Shown piece by piece: positions 62,026 to 64,000 of a DNA stretch of 64,000 bases. Under the pieces are notes generated by a model that searched no databases, was not told the origin of the DNA, and saw only the letters and a program-made list of their open reading frames with translations. Both the position numbers and the translations under genes were made by a program. Origin of the DNA: Urechidicola croceus (lineage in GTDB: Bacteria; Bacteroidota; Bacteroidia; Flavobacteriales; Flavobacteriaceae). The first letter of the stretch is position 1. Each line of letters starts with the position of its first letter. The DNA lies in assembly GCA_905181865.1 (NCBI GenBank), contig CAJIZG010000001.1, positions 62,001 to 126,000 on the forward strand, read 5' to 3'.

Positions 62026-63573
62026 ATGAGCAATATACATATTTTATGGGTGGATGATGAAATCGATTTGTTAAAGCCTCACGTCATTTTCCTTGAAAAG
62101 AAAAATTATAAAGTAACTACTTGTACCAACGGCGCAGATGCTATTGACCTTATCCAAGTCGAAAATTTTGATATCCTTTTTTTAGATGAAAATATGCCTG
62201 GTATATCTGGTTTAGAAACACTTACAGAAATAAAATCTACCAATGCAAATCTTCCAATAATAATGATTACTAAAAGTGAGGAAGAGTATATTATGGAAGA
62301 TGCTATTGGGAATAAAATTGCAGACTATCTGATAAAGCCAGTAAACCCAAATCAAATCCTTTTAAGTTTAAAAAAGAATTTAGATCACTCCAGATTAGTT
62401 TCAGAAAAAACTACCTCAAACTATCAACAGGAATTTAGAAAAATAGCCGTGGATTTATCCATGGTAAATTCTTTTGAAGAATGGACTGAATTGTATCAAA
62501 AGTTAGTTTATTGGGAAATTGAACTTGAAAATATTAATGACCAAGGAATGGTCGAAATTCTTGAAAGTCAGAAACAAGAAGCCAATACTCAATTTTTTAA
62601 GTTTATAAAAAAGAATTATCAAGATTGGTTGGAAGGAGATCATAAACCTATACTATCACATACCTTATTCAAGGATTGCGTGCTCCCTCATATTAATAAA
62701 AATAAAGGAACTTTATTAGTTGTCATTGATAATTTACGATACGATCAATGGAGAATGATGGAGCCTTTAATTTCAGACTATTATAAAAAGGTACAAGAAA
62801 TTCCTTTTTACAGTATTTTACCAACCGCAACTCAGTATTCTAGAAATGCTATTTTTTCAGGTTTAATGCCTGCTGAAATGGAGAAGATGTATCCGAAATA
62901 TTGGAAAAATGATACTGACGAAGGCGGTAAAAATTTATTTGAAAAAGATTTCCTTAAGGAGCAAATTAAAAGACTGGGGCTAGACATTAAACATGAATAT
63001 TATAAAATAACAAATTTAAGATCTGGTAAACAATTGGCACATTCTTATAAGTCTACAAAAGATAATGATCTTACTGTTATTGTTTATAATTTTGTCGATA
63101 TGTTGTCACATGCAAAAACTGAAATGGATGTTATTAAAGAATTGGCAGATGATGATAAAGCTTATAGATCACTAACTAAAAGTTGGTTTCAAAACTCCCC
63201 TTTATTAGAAATTATTCAAAAGGCACAGGAGTTAGGGCAAAAACTAATAATTACAACCGATCACGGTACTATTAACGCAAAAATACCATCAAAAATAATT
63301 GGAGATAAAAACATAAGTGCAAACTTAAGATACAAAACTGGTAAAAGCCTTACGTTCAATAAAAAGGAAGTGTATTTCGTAAAGAACCCTAAAGATATTC
63401 ACTTGCCCACCATTAGTATGAATAGTTCATTTGTATTTGCCAAAGAAGATTTATTCTTTGCCTACCCAAATAACTTTAACCATTTTGTAAATTACTATAA
63501 AAATACCTATCAACATGGTGGAATCTCGTTGGAGGAAATGATTATTCCTTGTGCTATTCTAGAACCAAAATAA
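62026..63573 (+). CDS. porX: PorX-type response regulator with a PglZ domain
   Basis: 515 residues. Receiver domain first: acidic pocket (HILWVDDEIDLLKP), phospho-acceptor D54 in ILFLDENMPGISG, then IMITKSEEEYIMEDAI and the DYLIKPVNP Lys. A helical linker (about 130-215) leads to a PglZ alkaline-phosphatase-like domain (LLVVIDNLRYDQWRMMEPLI, LPTATQYSRNAIFSGLMP, LIITTDHGTINAKIPSKII, QHGGISLEEMIIPCAIL) with conserved metal Asp/His residues. PorX works with PorY and SigP to control type IX secretion genes; newer work assigns the PglZ part a phosphodiesterase role. Confidence 0.93.
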   Translation: MSNIHILWVDDEIDLLKPHVIFLEKKNYKVTTCTNGADAIDLIQVENFDILFLDENMPGISGLETLTEIKSTNANLPIIMITKSEEEYIMEDAIGNKIADYLIKPVNPNQILLSLKKNLDHSRLVSEKTTSNYQQEFRKIAVDLSMVNSFEEWTELYQKLVYWEIELENINDQGMVEILESQKQEANTQFFKFIKKNYQDWLEGDHKPILSHTLFKDCVLPHINKNKGTLLVVIDNLRYDQWRMMEPLISDYYKKVQEIPFYSILPTATQYSRNAIFSGLMPAEMEKMYPKYWKNDTDEGGKNLFEKDFLKEQIKRLGLDIKHEYYKITNLRSGKQLAHSYKSTKDNDLTVIVYNFVDMLSHAKTEMDVIKELADDDKAYRSLTKSWFQNSPLLEIIQKAQELGQKLIITTDHGTINAKIPSKIIGDKNISANLRYKTGKSLTFNKKEVYFVKNPKDIHLPTISMNSSFVFAKEDLFFAYPNNFNHFVNYYKNTYQHGGISLEEMIIPCAILEPK

Positions 63574-63592
63574 TTCTAAATTATATTTTTAT

Positions 63593-64000
63593 ATGATAAA
63601 GAAAAAATACACGCTAGAATTAATTCCAAAAATAGCCAAAGAAATAATCAAAAATGCCAAAGGAAAAATCTTGCTCTTCAATGGAGAAATGGGAGCAGGA
63701 AAAACGACATTAATTAAAGAAATATCAAAACAACTTGGCGTTAAAGACATTACAAGTTCCCCGACTTTTTCTCTGGTAAATGAATATCAAACCAACCGCG
63801 GTGAAACTATCTATCATTTTGACTTTTATAGGGTAAATGATGAGGAAGAGGCGTATGACATGGGTATTGAAGATTACCTGTATAATGATGCATGGTGTTT
63901 TATAGAATGGGGTGAAAATGTTCAAAATTTATTACCTTTAGAAATTACAAATATCAATATTGATATTGTTAATACAAATCAACGAACCATAGAAATTAAA
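63593..64000 (+). CDS. tsaE: tRNA threonylcarbamoyladenosine protein TsaE (runs off the window)
   Basis: The frame opens 20 bases after porX and reaches the window edge, 136 codons. Walker A is LFNGEMGAGKTTLIKEI, followed by ITSSPTFSLVNEY and the HFDFYRVNDEEEAYDMGIED segment of the YjeE/TsaE P-loop family. It is the ATPase partner in t6A37 tRNA modification. The length already approaches the family's usual 130-155, so little is missing. It is likely cotranscribed with porX. Confidence 0.93.
   Translation, partial: MIKKKYTLELIPKIAKEIIKNAKGKILLFNGEMGAGKTTLIKEISKQLGVKDITSSPTFSLVNEYQTNRGETIYHFDFYRVNDEEEAYDMGIEDYLYNDAWCFIEWGENVQNLLPLEITNINIDIVNTNQRTIEIK

Noticed and set aside
62026-63573. PglZ domain taken as a phage-defence (BREX) component.
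   Set aside because: The receiver domain and the overall layout are those of PorX, a type IX secretion regulator. No BREX genes are nearby.

Overview
The window comes from an AT-rich chromosome of the phylum Bacteroidota, almost certainly a member of the Flavobacteriaceae. The evidence is the PorX regulator of type IX secretion, an LpxC/FabZ fusion, a fused E1 alpha/beta 2-oxoacid dehydrogenase, a single-chain PurL, many short lipoproteins, little Shine-Dalgarno signal, and repeated -7 boxes of the form TAnnTTTG. I saw no rRNA, tRNA, CRISPR array, intact insertion sequence or prophage.

Layout. 1-5.7 kb: end of a DEAD-box helicase gene, a second SF2 helicase, a pseudouridine synthase, the pxpABC 5-oxoprolinase genes and a polyphosphate glucokinase. 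5.8-7.4 kb: two decayed genes, an acyltransferase-3 and a secreted cupin. 7.6-13.2 kb: exported His-rich beta-propeller protein, exported methyltransferase, a TauE/CPXCG/E1 operon and an Lrp regulator. 13.3-22.8 kb: peptidases, an XRE regulator, an ECF sigma factor operon with two DUF4252 proteins, a patatin and lipoproteins. 22.8-30.6 kb: pepT, lysA and thrABC, preceded by a threonine-rich leader peptide and attenuator. 30.6-39.8 kb: mvaB, pyrD, pheT, recG and an rsmB-like gene, with a dead parDE pair in the pheT-recG gap. 39.8-42.3 kb: a SatD/DUF3307 module bracketed by the rsmB-like 3' end and a decayed second copy of that 3' end, with three evenly spaced operator-like dyads, then a dead lipoprotein gene. 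42.7-49.1 kb: purL, a broken plsC-like gene and an MFS transporter. 49.7-55.9 kb: a DUF1080/oxidoreductase pair, a large M16 peptidase and sucD. 56-60.7 kb: lipid A genes with efp among them. 60.7-64 kb: an HD phosphohydrolase, porX and the start of tsaE.

Most of the window is housekeeping: amino-acid, nucleotide and lipid A synthesis, translation and repair. The accessory signal is concentrated at 5.8-7.4 kb and 35.7-47.8 kb, where at least six genes carry stops or frameshifts. The best candidate for an undescribed system is the SatD/DUF3307 pair. SatD has a cyclase-like N-terminal half (my reading) and a C-terminal helix-turn-helix. Its membrane partner has His/Asp residues in its helices and is split at an A7 tract. 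The promoter region carries three palindromes exactly 28 bp apart.
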